A stretch of 64,000 bases of DNA, taken from DATKRB01 sp963794215 (GTDB taxonomy: Bacteria > Actinomycetota > Acidimicrobiia > Acidimicrobiales > RAAP-2). The stretch lies in the NCBI GenBank assembly GCA_963794215.1, contig CAWCCQ010000002.1, positions 248,001 through 312,000 on the forward strand, in the 5' to 3' direction. The position numbers and the translations under genes were made by a program. The notes beneath the pieces were generated by a model. That model ran no database searches, was not told the origin of the DNA, and saw nothing but the letters and a program-made list of their open reading frames with translations. Below are positions 34,589 to 44,225 of the stretch, one piece after another; the stretch's first letter is position 1, and every line of letters starts with the position of its first letter.

Positions 34589-35818
34589 CTAGATATTCAC
34601 CTCCCCGGTGTACACGAGCCATTTGATGGGTCGACCGGGCGTGCTCTCGATCTCCTCCCGTGCGAGCCCGAGACGAATCAGATGGGCTCGTGCGTCCTTC
34701 AGCTTCATCGCAGAGGTGTGGCCGGCGAACACGTTCCGCTGGTCCACACCCGTCAACCGTCCAGCACTTCGCAGAGCATCGAGCAGTCGCTCTGCTGTGG
34801 CATCGCTGATGGCGGCACCAAAGATGTAGGCCGCCGAGTCTCGGCAGTACCGCCATACCGCTAGCGCTGCCTCCAAGTGGTCGACATCGATCACGTCTGA
34901 GCCGTCGAGCAAGGCATAGAGGAGACCGAGTCGGAGGACCTGGGCATCGTCTCGGGCCACGAGGAAACCGAGCAGTCCGTCAGGACTGTCCACGGCTCGG
35001 GCCTGGTAACCCTCGGACCACCGGCGTCCCGCTGCCTCGGAGTACGTCACCGACTCGATGTCAGCGGCCACGATGGAGGCCTCACTTACCGTCTTGCCGA
35101 GTCTCTCGACGTCACTCGTCGGCGTGTTGCCGCCGAAGGGCAGCACCTTGGACCGCTTCGTGGCCACGAGCGGAACTCGGTTCATGAGCCCGCCTCCGAC
35201 CTCGGCTGTCGTGAGGACGGACCGCAGCTCAGAGGCCGTAATGTGCGCCATGAGTGCGATGTGGGTGTCCTTCACCACCATCTGCCCACGGCGGACTGAG
35301 CGGTGCTCCAGCCGTCCGCCGTCCCAGGCCTGACGGAGCAGCGGGGCGAAGTTGCCCGACCCCTTCGTCGTGCGCAGGATGCGCACAAACTCGCTCTCCA
35401 GCATCAGCAGGCGCCGATCGTCGGGACTGACGAAGGCATCCATGAACGCTTCTCCCGACACGAAACCGGACTTACGACGATCCTCGACGTACTCCTCGTC
35501 GGCGAGAGTCATCACTCGGCGCACTTCGGCGTCGGTCGTGCCCTTGCGCCCCTTGGACGTATCCCCTACCAGGGCTGCAAAGAGGTTGGCGCCATGCCTC
35601 GTCCCGCCACCGTGTGTGTGGGGACCACGACCCACGAGGCACCCGAAGTCCACCAAGAACGAGACCAGGAGGCCAGCCGGGTCGGCCTCCGTGTGTGGCT
35701 CCAAGGTGCCCACGAAGTCGCCTGCCAGGCCGTACAGGGCGTGGCCACGGTCAAGTGTGGGAAACGGCGCTGAAAGCGCACTAAGCCCCGAAAGCTCTCT
35801 GACCAGCCTCTCCGTCAT
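34589..35818 (-). CDS. DUF3987-like mobile-element ATPase/primase-associated protein
   Basis: An intact 409-residue protein. It has a P-loop-like VGDTSKGRKGTTDAEVRRVM, FVSGEAFMDAFVSPDDRRL, RILRTTKGSGNFAPLLRQAW, THIALMAHITASELRSVLTT, GGLMNRVPLVATKRSKVLPF and a C-terminal winged-helix-like region (RSAGRLTGVDQRNVFAGHTS). This layout matches DUF3987-type proteins encoded by phages, plasmids and integrative elements beside replication genes. It is coupled to a 32-codon gene upstream by an ATGA overlap and lies next to tRNA-Asn, consistent with a remnant integrative element. Confidence 0.65.
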   Translation of the reverse strand: MTERLVRELSGLSALSAPFPTLDRGHALYGLAGDFVGTLEPHTEADPAGLLVSFLVDFGCLVGRGPHTHGGGTRHGANLFAALVGDTSKGRKGTTDAEVRRVMTLADEEYVEDRRKSGFVSGEAFMDAFVSPDDRRLLMLESEFVRILRTTKGSGNFAPLLRQAWDGGRLEHRSVRRGQMVVKDTHIALMAHITASELRSVLTTAEVGGGLMNRVPLVATKRSKVLPFGGNTPTSDVERLGKTVSEASIVAADIESVTYSEAAGRRWSEGYQARAVDSPDGLLGFLVARDDAQVLRLGLLYALLDGSDVIDVDHLEAALAVWRYCRDSAAYIFGAAISDATAERLLDALRSAGRLTGVDQRNVFAGHTSAMKLKDARAHLIRLGLAREEIESTPGRPIKWLVYTGEVNI

Positions 35819-35913
35819 AGCGCACCATGCGCACCATCAAGCGCACAAAGGTCACTGAGCTGCGCAGAGTGCTGACGAAGGAGCCGGGCTTCCAGTTCGG
35901 GGATGTCTACCAT
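35815..35913 (-). CDS. 32-residue leader gene coupled to the DUF3987-like gene
   Basis: ATG 35913 is preceded by GAGGAGG at ideal distance and encodes MVDIPELEARLLRQHSAQLS with a short acidic end. Its TGA overlaps the ATG of the downstream gene. Such tiny coupled frames can set the translation level of the next gene. The strong ribosome site and overlap support it more than its composition. Confidence 0.45.
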   Translation of the reverse strand: MVDIPELEARLLRQHSAQLSDLCALDGAHGAL

Positions 35914-36623
35914 CGCTGGCCTCCTCGCCCAATCCCGTCACTTTGACGGCTATCGGACTCCATCTCGGGCCAGCATGGTGGTCATCCGTGGTGGCGGACG
36001 CTCCCCGAGCGCACCCACTTTAACGGGCGGGCTCCCAGTCGTGACGCCATCTTCCGTAGAGCATTTGCGCACTTGGGCGGGCATATGGTCCGGTCCGCAG
36101 GGGTCAACCGGCGGGTTGGACGAGGCCCATAGCGACTGGCTCCCTGGACCACTCCCTGCCCGCAGACCGTGCAGCCGCACCCGGTCGGCCACCCTTCGAG
36201 GCATTCTTCATCACGGGCGTCGGGTGATGACGGCGATAGGACCGGGTCCTGGTGGACCTCTCCCAGCTTCCGAGAACTCGTAAGCCGTACCCCGGGCATC
36301 GGAACTATCACTCGGACGGCGGGCCATCCACGTCGTCACCACGACCACAGCATGGGAGGACGGCGCCTGGCATCGAGGTCGGGCCCCCAGCTCCCAAAGG
36401 ACACGGTCCTGGGCTCTCGGAGCCGCCAGAACGCCTGTGAGGCCCCGTGAGTCCGGCTGAAATCCTTCGGGGGAGGCGCCTCCTCCCCGGGCTCGCCGCA
36501 AGGCCGCTCAGGTTATGCGAGAGCTGCGTCTGGTCTCGGGCGGCGCCAGCGCCCGTGGAGCGCCCAACACGCCGAACGGGGACGGAGAACGGCTCAAAAG
36601 ATACCCTTCACCAGGAACGTTGC
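35914..36623. other. Region between mobile-element gene and tRNA-Asn; gene fragments only
   Basis: About 700 bp without an intact gene. The minus-strand frame 36311-35982 contains CGCTVCGQGVVQG and DRTICPPKCANALRKMASRL, a possible broken Cys4 zinc protein. The plus strand near 36450-36530 carries AEILRGRRLLPGL and a C-x-x-C, resembling the start of the Cys-rich gene at 21774. No integrase frame or obvious second copy of the tRNA 3' end was seen. Confidence 0.35.
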
Positions 36624-36694
<71 letters not shown>

Positions 36695-36752
36695 AAGTAC
36701 CGGCCAAGGCCCGCCCGACGATAGCAGCAGGTCCGTTGCCTGCGACCCGTTC

Positions 36753-38273
36753 TCAAGCTTCTTCGAGGTAGTCGCGCAAAAGGTACGCCGCATCGGGCCG
36801 GCGGAGCTTGGCCAGGGTCTTGGACTCGATCTGGCGCACCCGCTCGCGGGTCACCCCAAATTCCTTCCCGACTTCCTCCAGGGTCCTGATCTTGCCGTCC
36901 TCGAGTCCGAAGCGCAGACGGACGACGTCCTGCTCGCGCGGCGAGAGGTGGGCCAACGCCTCTTTCACTGCCTGGTCGAGCATGGCGCGGGTGGCCGCAT
37001 CGTCGGGGACGACGGCCGCTCGGTCCTCGATCAAATCCGACAGGCTGAAGTCGTCCTCCTCGCCCACCGGCTGCTCGAGGGAGATCGTGTCCTGGTTGAT
37101 GCGTTGGATCTCGCGCACCCGCTCGATGGGGAACTCGACCCGTTGGGCCACCTCTTCGGCGGTCGGCTCACGGCCCAGCTCCTGGAGCAGCTGTCGTTGG
37201 GCCCACACCACTTTGTTGATCGTCTCGACCATGTGCACCGGAATCCGGATCGTGCGCGCCTGGTCGGCGATCGCCCGGGTGATCGCCTGTCGAATCCACC
37301 AGGTGGCATAGGTGGAGAATTTGAAGCCCTTGGTGTAGTCAAACTTGTCGACCGCCCGCATGAGCCCGAGGTTGCCCTCTTGAATGAGGTCCAAGAAGGC
37401 CAAACCGCGGTTGCGGTACCGCTTGGCGATGGACACCACCAGGCGCAGGTTGGCCTCGATGAGCACCTCTTTGGCCTGTTGCCCCTTGCGGACCTGGCGC
37501 CGGTCACGGACCTCTTCGTCGTTGGTGAGCAGCTCGAGGGCGGGGCTGCCCTCGGCGCTGGCGAGGGCATTGGCCGCCAGTCGGGCCGCCGCCTCGTTGC
37601 CCTGCTCGATGCGGCGAGCCATCTCTACCTCGAGCTCGGCGCTCAGCAATGCCACCTTGCCGATCTCTTTGAGGTACGTGTGGATCGGATCCTCGGCGGT
37701 GCCGCCGAAGTAGTCCGATCCCCCGCTAGAGGGTGCGGACCGGGTCTTGGCCCGAGGCGACGGCGCGGCGGCCGGCTTGGCTGACTTCGCGCTGGTGGTA
37801 CCGGTTGCTGCCGCCACGGACCGTCGGGTCGGCCGGCCTTGGGTCGTGTCCGCCCCGACCGTCGTGGTCGACGCCGCGCTGGCGGAGAGGTCCTCAGAGG
37901 TGGTCAGGGCATCCGCGTCGATCGAGGCGCTGATCAACGCGTCCGCCGTGGAACCGTCGCCGGCAAGCAGTGGCGCTTCGTCGGGATCGGTCGACACGTC
38001 GTCGATCAGCGTGATCCCCTCACCGCGCACGGTGGAGAGCAGCGACTCGAGGGCATCGGGCGTCAGCTCGACGGCGTGCAGCGCTTCAACGAGCTCGCCT
38101 TGGGTGAGTTGACCTCGCCGTCGGCCCACCGCCAGCAAGTCCGCCAACTCCGCGGGATAGACGGCTTCGGCTAGCGGGCTCGGGCGTCGCACTGGCGCGA
38201 TGGTGTTGGCCACGGTCCCGCCGGCGGCCGACACCTTGCTCCCCTGTGGACGCTGCGGAGTCCGCCCGGTCAT
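36753..38273 (-). CDS. rpoD: Primary RNA polymerase sigma factor (SigA/RpoD)
   Basis: 506 residues from ATG 38273, overlapping the dnaG stop (ATGA). Region 1.1-like QLTQGELVEALHAVELTPDA; a long Ala/Ser/Thr-rich low-complexity linker; region 1.2 HTYLKEIGKVALLSAELEVE; region 2 with LDLIQEGNLGLMRAVDKFDY and KFSTYATWWIRQAITRAIAD; region 3 (RIPVHMVETINK); region 4 with SPREQDVVRLRFGLEDG and the HTH VTRERVRQIESKTLAKLRR. It directs transcription from -10/-35 promoters of housekeeping genes. The open frame continues upstream inside dnaG but without coding character. Confidence 0.95.
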   Translation of the reverse strand: MTGRTPQRPQGSKVSAAGGTVANTIAPVRRPSPLAEAVYPAELADLLAVGRRRGQLTQGELVEALHAVELTPDALESLLSTVRGEGITLIDDVSTDPDEAPLLAGDGSTADALISASIDADALTTSEDLSASAASTTTVGADTTQGRPTRRSVAAATGTTSAKSAKPAAAPSPRAKTRSAPSSGGSDYFGGTAEDPIHTYLKEIGKVALLSAELEVEMARRIEQGNEAAARLAANALASAEGSPALELLTNDEEVRDRRQVRKGQQAKEVLIEANLRLVVSIAKRYRNRGLAFLDLIQEGNLGLMRAVDKFDYTKGFKFSTYATWWIRQAITRAIADQARTIRIPVHMVETINKVVWAQRQLLQELGREPTAEEVAQRVEFPIERVREIQRINQDTISLEQPVGEEDDFSLSDLIEDRAAVVPDDAATRAMLDQAVKEALAHLSPREQDVVRLRFGLEDGKIRTLEEVGKEFGVTRERVRQIESKTLAKLRRPDAAYLLRDYLEEA

Positions 38274-40260
38274 CGATCCTCCTGCCCGCTGGCGTTGAGC
38301 CACGCTAGCAACCGGTCCGACGATTCGCGGCATGTCGCCGGATCGTCCAGGTCGGCGAGCCACCGCTTCACGTTGCCGGTGGCGGACGAGGCGGCTTCGA
38401 GCTCGAGTGGGTTCGTACGGGCGCGAGCCTGGAGCAACATGAGCTCGCGGCGGGCAGCTTCGCGCAGGAGCTGGGCGATCACGGCGTCGACGGGGTCCCC
38501 AAGTGCTCCGTCGGGAACGAAGGGCTCTTCGACGGTCACTCGCCGCAACAGGTCGGCCACGTCTGGCGCTGAGGCCTCGATCGCCTCGTGCAGGTCCTCG
38601 GACTCGGCCAACACGTGAAACGCCCGGCGATGCAGGTCGTCGACGAAGAGCCGCTCGTCGAGCCGAGCGGCCACCGCGTGGGGCTGATGGACCGCCAGGC
38701 GCAAGGCCTCGAGCCCGGGACGGTTGGGAGCCGAGCCCCCGCGGCGCGCCGAGCCCTCGACGCGACGCTCGGGGCCCCCGTCGGGGGAGCCGGTGCCCTC
38801 GGAGGCGGCGCGCCCGGGTGGCCCGAGGACCTGCTCGTTCCCGGCGGTGGGTCGCTCGGGGCCCCCGGGGCCGTTGTGGCCCCACTGGGAGCCGGTGTCC
38901 CGGTGCTTTCTGGCGGCGAGCTCGGCCGCGGCGCCAGCGGCCTCGGCCGTAGCCACCTGCGCTCGGGTTGACTCGAGCCGATCTCGCACCCGGTCGATCT
39001 CGAGCCGGCATCGGTCAGCCACCTCCATGACGTACTGGTCGCGGACCAGTTCGTCGGGATGCTCGGCGACCGCCCGCAGCGCGGCGTCGGCCGCTCGGGC
39101 CCGACCCTCGGCGCTCGTCATGTCGGCCCGATCCCACACCCGGTGCACCCGGAAGGCCAGGAATGGCCGTGCTTCGGCGACCGCCCGGACGAGTGCGTCG
39201 GGATCATTGCGGGCGAGATCACCGGGGTCCGAGCCGGGCGGCAGTGCGGCCACCGCCACATCCACCTCGTGCTTGCGTTCCCACTCGTAGACACGCGAGA
39301 TGGCCGACTGGCCGGCGCTGTCCGCGTCAAATGCGAGCACGATCCGCCGGCCGAAGTTCCTGAGCAGGGTGAAGTGCTCCTCGGCCAGCGCGGTGCCACA
39401 GGTTGCGACCGCGCGGGGCACCCCGGCTTGGAAGAAGCCGATCACGTCGGTGTAGCCCTCGCACACGACGACCTCCCCGCCGGCCACCACATCCTTCTTC
39501 GCCCAATTGAGCCCGTAGAGGGTGCGCCGTTTGGAGTAGATGGCCGACTCCTGGGAGTTCTTGTACTTGGGCTCGGCTCGTCCGGCACCGCGCTCCCCCG
39601 AGGATCCATTGGGAGGATCCGGCCCCCCAGCGCCACCGGGCGGCCCGAAGGGTCACAGATCGGGAAGATCACCCGGGCTCTGAACGCGTCCTGGTGGCGC
39701 CCACGCCGGTTGACGAAACCCAGCCCAGCGTCGGCGAGCACCCGTTCGGAGAGCCCGAGCTGTTTGCTCAGGGCGTCCCATTCGTCGGGCGCCCAGCCCA
39801 GCCGGAACTGGCGGACGATAGCCCCGTCGTAGCCCCGCGACCGCAAATAGTCACGGGCGTGGCCGGCATCGGGGGCCGACAGCAGACGCTCGTGATACCA
39901 GCACACGGCCCGTTCCATGGCGTCGAGCAGCTCCGTGCGCCGCTTGCGGTCCTGACCGGCCATGGCGTCCTCGTGGAGCGTGACGCCCGCGCGGTCTGCC
40001 AGGTTACGGACCGCATCGACGAAGTCGAGGCGGTCGACGGCCCGCACGAAGCTGATGGCGTCCCCCGACGCCTGGCACCCGAAGCAGTAGTAGAAGCCCT
40101 CCTCGGCGTTCACGCTGAACGAGGGTGTCTTTTCGGCGTGGAACGGGCATAGGCCCACCCAGCGTCGACCCTGGCGCCGCAGCGCCGAGTGCTCGCCGAC
40201 CAGTGCGACGATGTCCGTTGCCGCACGCACCTGAGCCACGTCCTCGTCGGGAATGGCCAC
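38270..40260 (-). CDS. dnaG: DNA primase DnaG (single frameshift)
   Basis: Synthesises RNA primers for replication. N-terminal zinc finger VGLCPFHAEKTPSFSVNAEE with CFGC, the primase core HEDAMAGQDRKRR and LRSRGYDGAIVRQFRLGWAP, then the Toprim motifs VVVCEGYTDVIGFFQAG and FDADSAGQSA, and a C-terminal DnaB-interacting domain. The frame is broken once: near 39611-39613 (GGG on the plus strand) one added base joins GGRILP to GSSGERGAGRAEPKYKNSQE. As primase is essential, this break is most likely an assembly error. Overlaps rpoD by 4 bp. Confidence 0.9.
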
Positions 40261-40300
40261 GGGACTCAGCTCCGGACAGAACCGCTGGTGAGTCGCCCGG

Positions 40301-43069
40301 TCACGACTGGCGGGCCGCGACCTTCTCGTTCGACGTACCCGAGGCGCCCGACACGTCCCCCCCGGGCCGCTCGACGTAGTGGCCGGCGGCCAATACCGCC
40401 TGCGCGCTCGCCAGGCGGGCGACGGGCACCCGGAACGGCGAGCAGCTCACGTAGTCGAGCCCGGCCTCGTAGAAGGTGGCGATCGACTCGGGATCGCCCC
40501 CGTGCTCCCCGCAGACCCCGACCTTGAGCCCCGGACGGGTGGTCCGACCACGAATCACGCCCAGCCGCACGAGCTCGCCGACGCCGTCGTGGTCGATGAC
40601 CTCAAAAGGATTGCGAGGCAGCAGTCCGAGCTCGAGGTACGCCGACATCATGCGGCCCTCCACGTCGTCGCGGCTGAACCCGAAGGTCATCTGGGTGAGG
40701 TCGTTCGTGCCGAACGAGAAGAAGTCGGCCGCTTCGGCGATCTCGGCGGCCCGCAGCGCCGCCCGGGGCGTCTCGATCATGGTGCCGATCGTCACCTCCA
40801 GCTGGCCCGTCCCTCCGTTGTCTCGGCGGCCGTTTCCTCGCTCGCCGTCGGCGACGCTCCCGCTCTCGCCGGCGGCGCTGCCGAGGGCGGCCGCCACGGC
40901 GTCCTCCACCCAGCTGCGGGCCAGGGCCAGCTCCTCGCGGCTGACGGTGAGGGGGATCATGATCTCGACGATGGGATGACCCCCGTCGGCCACGCGGTCG
41001 CGGGCTGCCTCCATGAGCGCTCGCACCTGCATCGCGTACAGGCCGGGCTTCAGGACCCCGAGGCGCACGCCTCGAGTCCCGAGCATCGGGTTCGCCTCTT
41101 GCCAGGCCTGGGCAGCCTCGAACAGCCGTCGCTCCTCGGCGTTCAGGCCGACAGTGGCCTCCTTGATCGCCAACTCGTGGGTGGAGGGCAGGAACTCGTG
41201 GAGCGGCGGGTCCAAGAGGCGCACGGTCACCGGCAGCCCGTCCATCGCCTTGAGGATCTCGACAAAGTCCTCGCGCTGGACCAACCGGAGCTCTTCGAGC
41301 GCTGCGGCCTCCTCGGCCGGGTTGTCGGCCAGGATCATCCGGCGAACCACCGGCAGCCGGTCCTCGCCCAAGAACATGTGCTCGGTCCGGCACAGCCCGA
41401 TCCCCTCGGCGCCGAGCGACCGGGCATTGGCGGCGTCCTCGCCGTTGTCCGCGTTCGCTCGAACCGCCAGGTGGCCCTGGCGAATCTCGTCGGCCCAGGC
41501 CAGAACGCTCGCGAACTCTGGCGGGGGGTCGGCCGCGGTCAACGGCACCCGGCCGAGCACCACTTCGCCGGTGGCTCCGTCGATCGAGAGCCAGTCGCCT
41601 TCGGCCACGCTCACCTCCCCGACGCTGAAGCCCGAGCCGGCGATCCGCAGCGCCTCGGCCCCGACCACCGCCGGCTTGCCCCAGCCACGCGCCACAACCG
41701 CGGCGTGGCTGACCAGTCCCCCGCGGGCCGTGAGGATCCCCTCGGCCGCCAGCATGCCGTGCACGTCCTCGGGCGAGGTCTCACTTCGGACCAGCACCAC
41801 CTGCTCGCCGCGTGCGGCCGCAGCCGCGGCGTCGTCGGCGGTCAAGTACACCCGGCCGACGGCCGCACCGGGCGACGCTCCCAGCCCCTTGGCGATGACG
41901 TCGCGCACACCCGAGGCGAACTGGGGGTGGAGCACCGAATCGAGGTGGTCCTCGGTGATCCGGCTGACCGCTTCGGCCCGGGTCACCCCGAGCTCGGGCT
42001 CGTCGACCATGTCGACCGCCATGCGCAGCGCAGCGCGGCCCGTGCGCTTGCCCACTCGGGTTTGGAGCATCCAGAGCTTGCCCTGCTCGATCGTGAACTC
42101 GGTGTCGCACATGTCGCGGTAGTGGCGCTCGAGGCGCCCGAAGATGGCGAGGAGCTCGGCGTGCACCGCGGGAAAGATGTCCTTCAAGGCGGACAGCGGC
42201 AACGTGTTGCGGATGCCGGCTACCACGTCCTCGCCCTGGGCGTTCACCAAGAAGTCGCCGTACTCCCCCTTTGCGCCCGTGGCCGGGTCGCGGGTGAAGC
42301 CGACGCCGGTTCCCGACTGGTCGTCGCGGTTGCCAAACACCATGGCCTGCACGTTGACAGCGGTGCCCAGGTCGTGCGAGATCCGCTCACGATCGCGATA
42401 GGCGATGGCCCGCGGCCCATTCCAGCTGCGGAACACCGCCTCGATGGCTCCCCGCAATTGATCTGCTGGATCCTGGGGGAAGGGCTTCCCCGTGTGGCGC
42501 TCGACGATCTGTTGGTAGGAGTCCACCAGGTACCGCAACAGCTCGGTGGGCACGTTGGCGTCCGAAGCAGTGCCAGCGAGCTCCTTGGCCGCGTCGAACA
42601 GGGAGTCGAACTCTTCGCCGGGGACGTCGAGCACGATCCGCCCGTACATCGCGATGAAGCGCCGGTAGGAGTCGAAGGCGAACCGCTCGTCGCCCGTCTG
42701 GCGAGCCAGGCCTTCCACCGAGCGGTCGTTCAGCCCCAGGTTGAGGACGGTGTCCATCATGCCAGGCATGGAGAATTTTGCGCCCGATCGCACCGACACG
42801 AGCAAGGGATCGTCGGGGTCACCGATCGTCTTGCCCATTGACGCCTCGAGGCGTCCACGGGCCTCGGCCACCTCGTCGTCCAGGCCCGCTGGCCAGCCGC
42901 CGTCCATGTACGCCCGACAGGCGTCGGTCGAGATCGTGAAGCCCGGAGGGACCGGGAGCGCGAGCACCGAGGTCATCTCGGCCAGGTTGGCGCCCTTGCC
43001 ACCCAAGAGATCCTTCATGTCCATCGGGGGCTTGTCGTGTGCGTGGTCGAAGTCGAAGACGTAGGGCAT
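40301..43069 (-). CDS. ppdK: Pyruvate, phosphate dikinase
   Basis: 922 residues, full length. Interconverts pyruvate + ATP + Pi and PEP + AMP + PPi, used here probably for gluconeogenic or glycolytic flexibility. N-terminal ATP-grasp domain (DLLGGKGANLAEMTSVLALP, SVRSGAKFSMPGMMDTVLNL), the swivelling phosphohistidine motif GGLVSHAAVVARGWGKPAVV, and the C-terminal PEP-binding barrel (GIGLCRTEHMFLGEDR, FSFGTNDLTQMTFGFSRDD, VGVCGEHGGDPES). Stands as a single gene, divergent from the ABC transporter. Confidence 0.96.
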   Translation of the reverse strand: MPYVFDFDHAHDKPPMDMKDLLGGKGANLAEMTSVLALPVPPGFTISTDACRAYMDGGWPAGLDDEVAEARGRLEASMGKTIGDPDDPLLVSVRSGAKFSMPGMMDTVLNLGLNDRSVEGLARQTGDERFAFDSYRRFIAMYGRIVLDVPGEEFDSLFDAAKELAGTASDANVPTELLRYLVDSYQQIVERHTGKPFPQDPADQLRGAIEAVFRSWNGPRAIAYRDRERISHDLGTAVNVQAMVFGNRDDQSGTGVGFTRDPATGAKGEYGDFLVNAQGEDVVAGIRNTLPLSALKDIFPAVHAELLAIFGRLERHYRDMCDTEFTIEQGKLWMLQTRVGKRTGRAALRMAVDMVDEPELGVTRAEAVSRITEDHLDSVLHPQFASGVRDVIAKGLGASPGAAVGRVYLTADDAAAAAARGEQVVLVRSETSPEDVHGMLAAEGILTARGGLVSHAAVVARGWGKPAVVGAEALRIAGSGFSVGEVSVAEGDWLSIDGATGEVVLGRVPLTAADPPPEFASVLAWADEIRQGHLAVRANADNGEDAANARSLGAEGIGLCRTEHMFLGEDRLPVVRRMILADNPAEEAAALEELRLVQREDFVEILKAMDGLPVTVRLLDPPLHEFLPSTHELAIKEATVGLNAEERRLFEAAQAWQEANPMLGTRGVRLGVLKPGLYAMQVRALMEAARDRVADGGHPIVEIMIPLTVSREELALARSWVEDAVAAALGSAAGESGSVADGERGNGRRDNGGTGQLEVTIGTMIETPRAALRAAEIAEAADFFSFGTNDLTQMTFGFSRDDVEGRMMSAYLELGLLPRNPFEVIDHDGVGELVRLGVIRGRTTRPGLKVGVCGEHGGDPESIATFYEAGLDYVSCSPFRVPVARLASAQAVLAAGHYVERPGGDVSGASGTSNEKVAARQS

Positions 43070-43181
43070 CGGGCCTCCTGCCCAAGACAGCGGATCGCGG
43101 AACGACCAACACTACCGGCCTCGTCGCCGGCCCCGACGACGACTGGCGGCTGGGCACCCGCCCATGGCTAGGGTTTGTCGA

Positions 43182-44225
43182 ATGAGCGGCACGCCGGCGG
43201 TCGTCGCCGAAAACCTCGTGAAGGAGTTCAAAGGCAAGGTCCGCGCCCTCGACGGCCTCTCCCTTGAGGCCCACGAAGGAGCGGTGCTGGGCTTGCTGGG
43301 GCCCAACGGGGCCGGCAAGACCACGGCCGTGCGCATCTTGTCCACGATCCTGACCCCCGATACGGGGCGGGCAACCATCCTCGGGCACGACGTGGTCAAG
43401 GAGGCGTCCACTGTGCGCCGCCTCATCGGGCTCGCCGGCCAATACGCGACGGTCGACGAAAACCTCACGGGCAGCGAGAACCTGCGCATGGTGGGCCGGC
43501 TCACCCACCTGCCGGGCCGTCAGGTTCGGGTCCGCGCCGACGAACTGCTCACCCAGTTCGGTCTGGCCGACGCCGCCGGGCGTCCCCTCAAGACCTACTC
43601 AGGTGGCATGCGTCGTCGACTGGACGTGGCGGCGGCCCTTGTCGGGCGGCCACCGATCCTCTTCCTCGACGAGCCGACGACGGGACTCGATCCCCAGAGC
43701 CGCCAGGACCTGTGGCTGGTCATCGAGGAGTTAGTCGGGGAAGGCGCCACCGTCGTGCTCACCACCCAGTACCTCGAGGAGGCCGACCGGTTGGCCAAGC
43801 GGGTCGTGGTTGTCGACCACGGCACGGTCATCGCAGAGGGAACCCCGGCCGAGCTGAAGGCCGATCTCGGACAGACGGTCGTGGAGGTCACGCTGGTCGA
43901 CGGGGACGCAGCCGAACGTGCCGCGGCGTTGCTGGCCGAGGCGACCGGCACCTCCCCGGTGCGCGACCGCAACATGGTCGAGCTCAACGCCGAGGACGGC
44001 CCCCGGATGGGCCTCGAGGTCCTCCGGACGCTCGACCAGCACCAGGTCACAGTCGTCGGGATGACCTTGCGTGAACCGAGCCTCGACGACGTGTTCTTGA
44101 GCCTGACCGGCCGCCGCGCCGAGGGCGAGGACTCAGCGGACCACGGGCTCGGGTCGGCACCCGATGCGGGTGGCTCGGACAAGCGCGGCGATGGTCGGGT
44201 CACGGCCGGGAGCGTTGTGCGGTGA
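43182..44225 (+). CDS. Daunorubicin-type ABC transporter ATP-binding protein (DrrA-like)
   Basis: 347 residues from ATG 43182 (MSGTPAVVAENLVKEFKG). Walker A LGLLGPNGAGKTTAVRIL, Q-loop AGQYATVDENLTG, signature YSGGMRRRLDVAAALV, Walker B PILFLDEPTTGLDP, H-loop TTQYLEEADRL, and the C-terminal DUF4162 region ending REPSLDDVFLSLTGR, all typical of DrrA exporters. The tail is extended by about 40 acidic/Gly residues. GTGA overlap with the permease gene makes them one operon. Substrate (drug, lipid or antibiotic) unknown. Confidence 0.9.
   Translation: MSGTPAVVAENLVKEFKGKVRALDGLSLEAHEGAVLGLLGPNGAGKTTAVRILSTILTPDTGRATILGHDVVKEASTVRRLIGLAGQYATVDENLTGSENLRMVGRLTHLPGRQVRVRADELLTQFGLADAAGRPLKTYSGGMRRRLDVAAALVGRPPILFLDEPTTGLDPQSRQDLWLVIEELVGEGATVVLTTQYLEEADRLAKRVVVVDHGTVIAEGTPAELKADLGQTVVEVTLVDGDAAERAAALLAEATGTSPVRDRNMVELNAEDGPRMGLEVLRTLDQHQVTVVGMTLREPSLDDVFLSLTGRRAEGEDSADHGLGSAPDAGGSDKRGDGRVTAGSVVR

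Noticed and set aside
36472..36483. GGAGGCGCCTCC palindrome near tRNA-Asn as a terminator or operator
   Set aside because: It lies inside a GC-rich coding-like segment and such 12-bp palindromes are common at this GC content; no T tract or gene end fits.
38270..39011. Upstream extension of the sigma factor frame as an unusual fused N-terminal domain
   Set aside because: The extension is Arg/Pro-rich antisense-type composition inside dnaG; the ATGA overlap at 38273 gives a normal SigA.
40379..42841. 820-codon plus-strand frame opposite ppdK
   Set aside because: Antisense shadow of a full-length, motif-complete PPDK gene; composition rich in His/Arg/Gly without domains.
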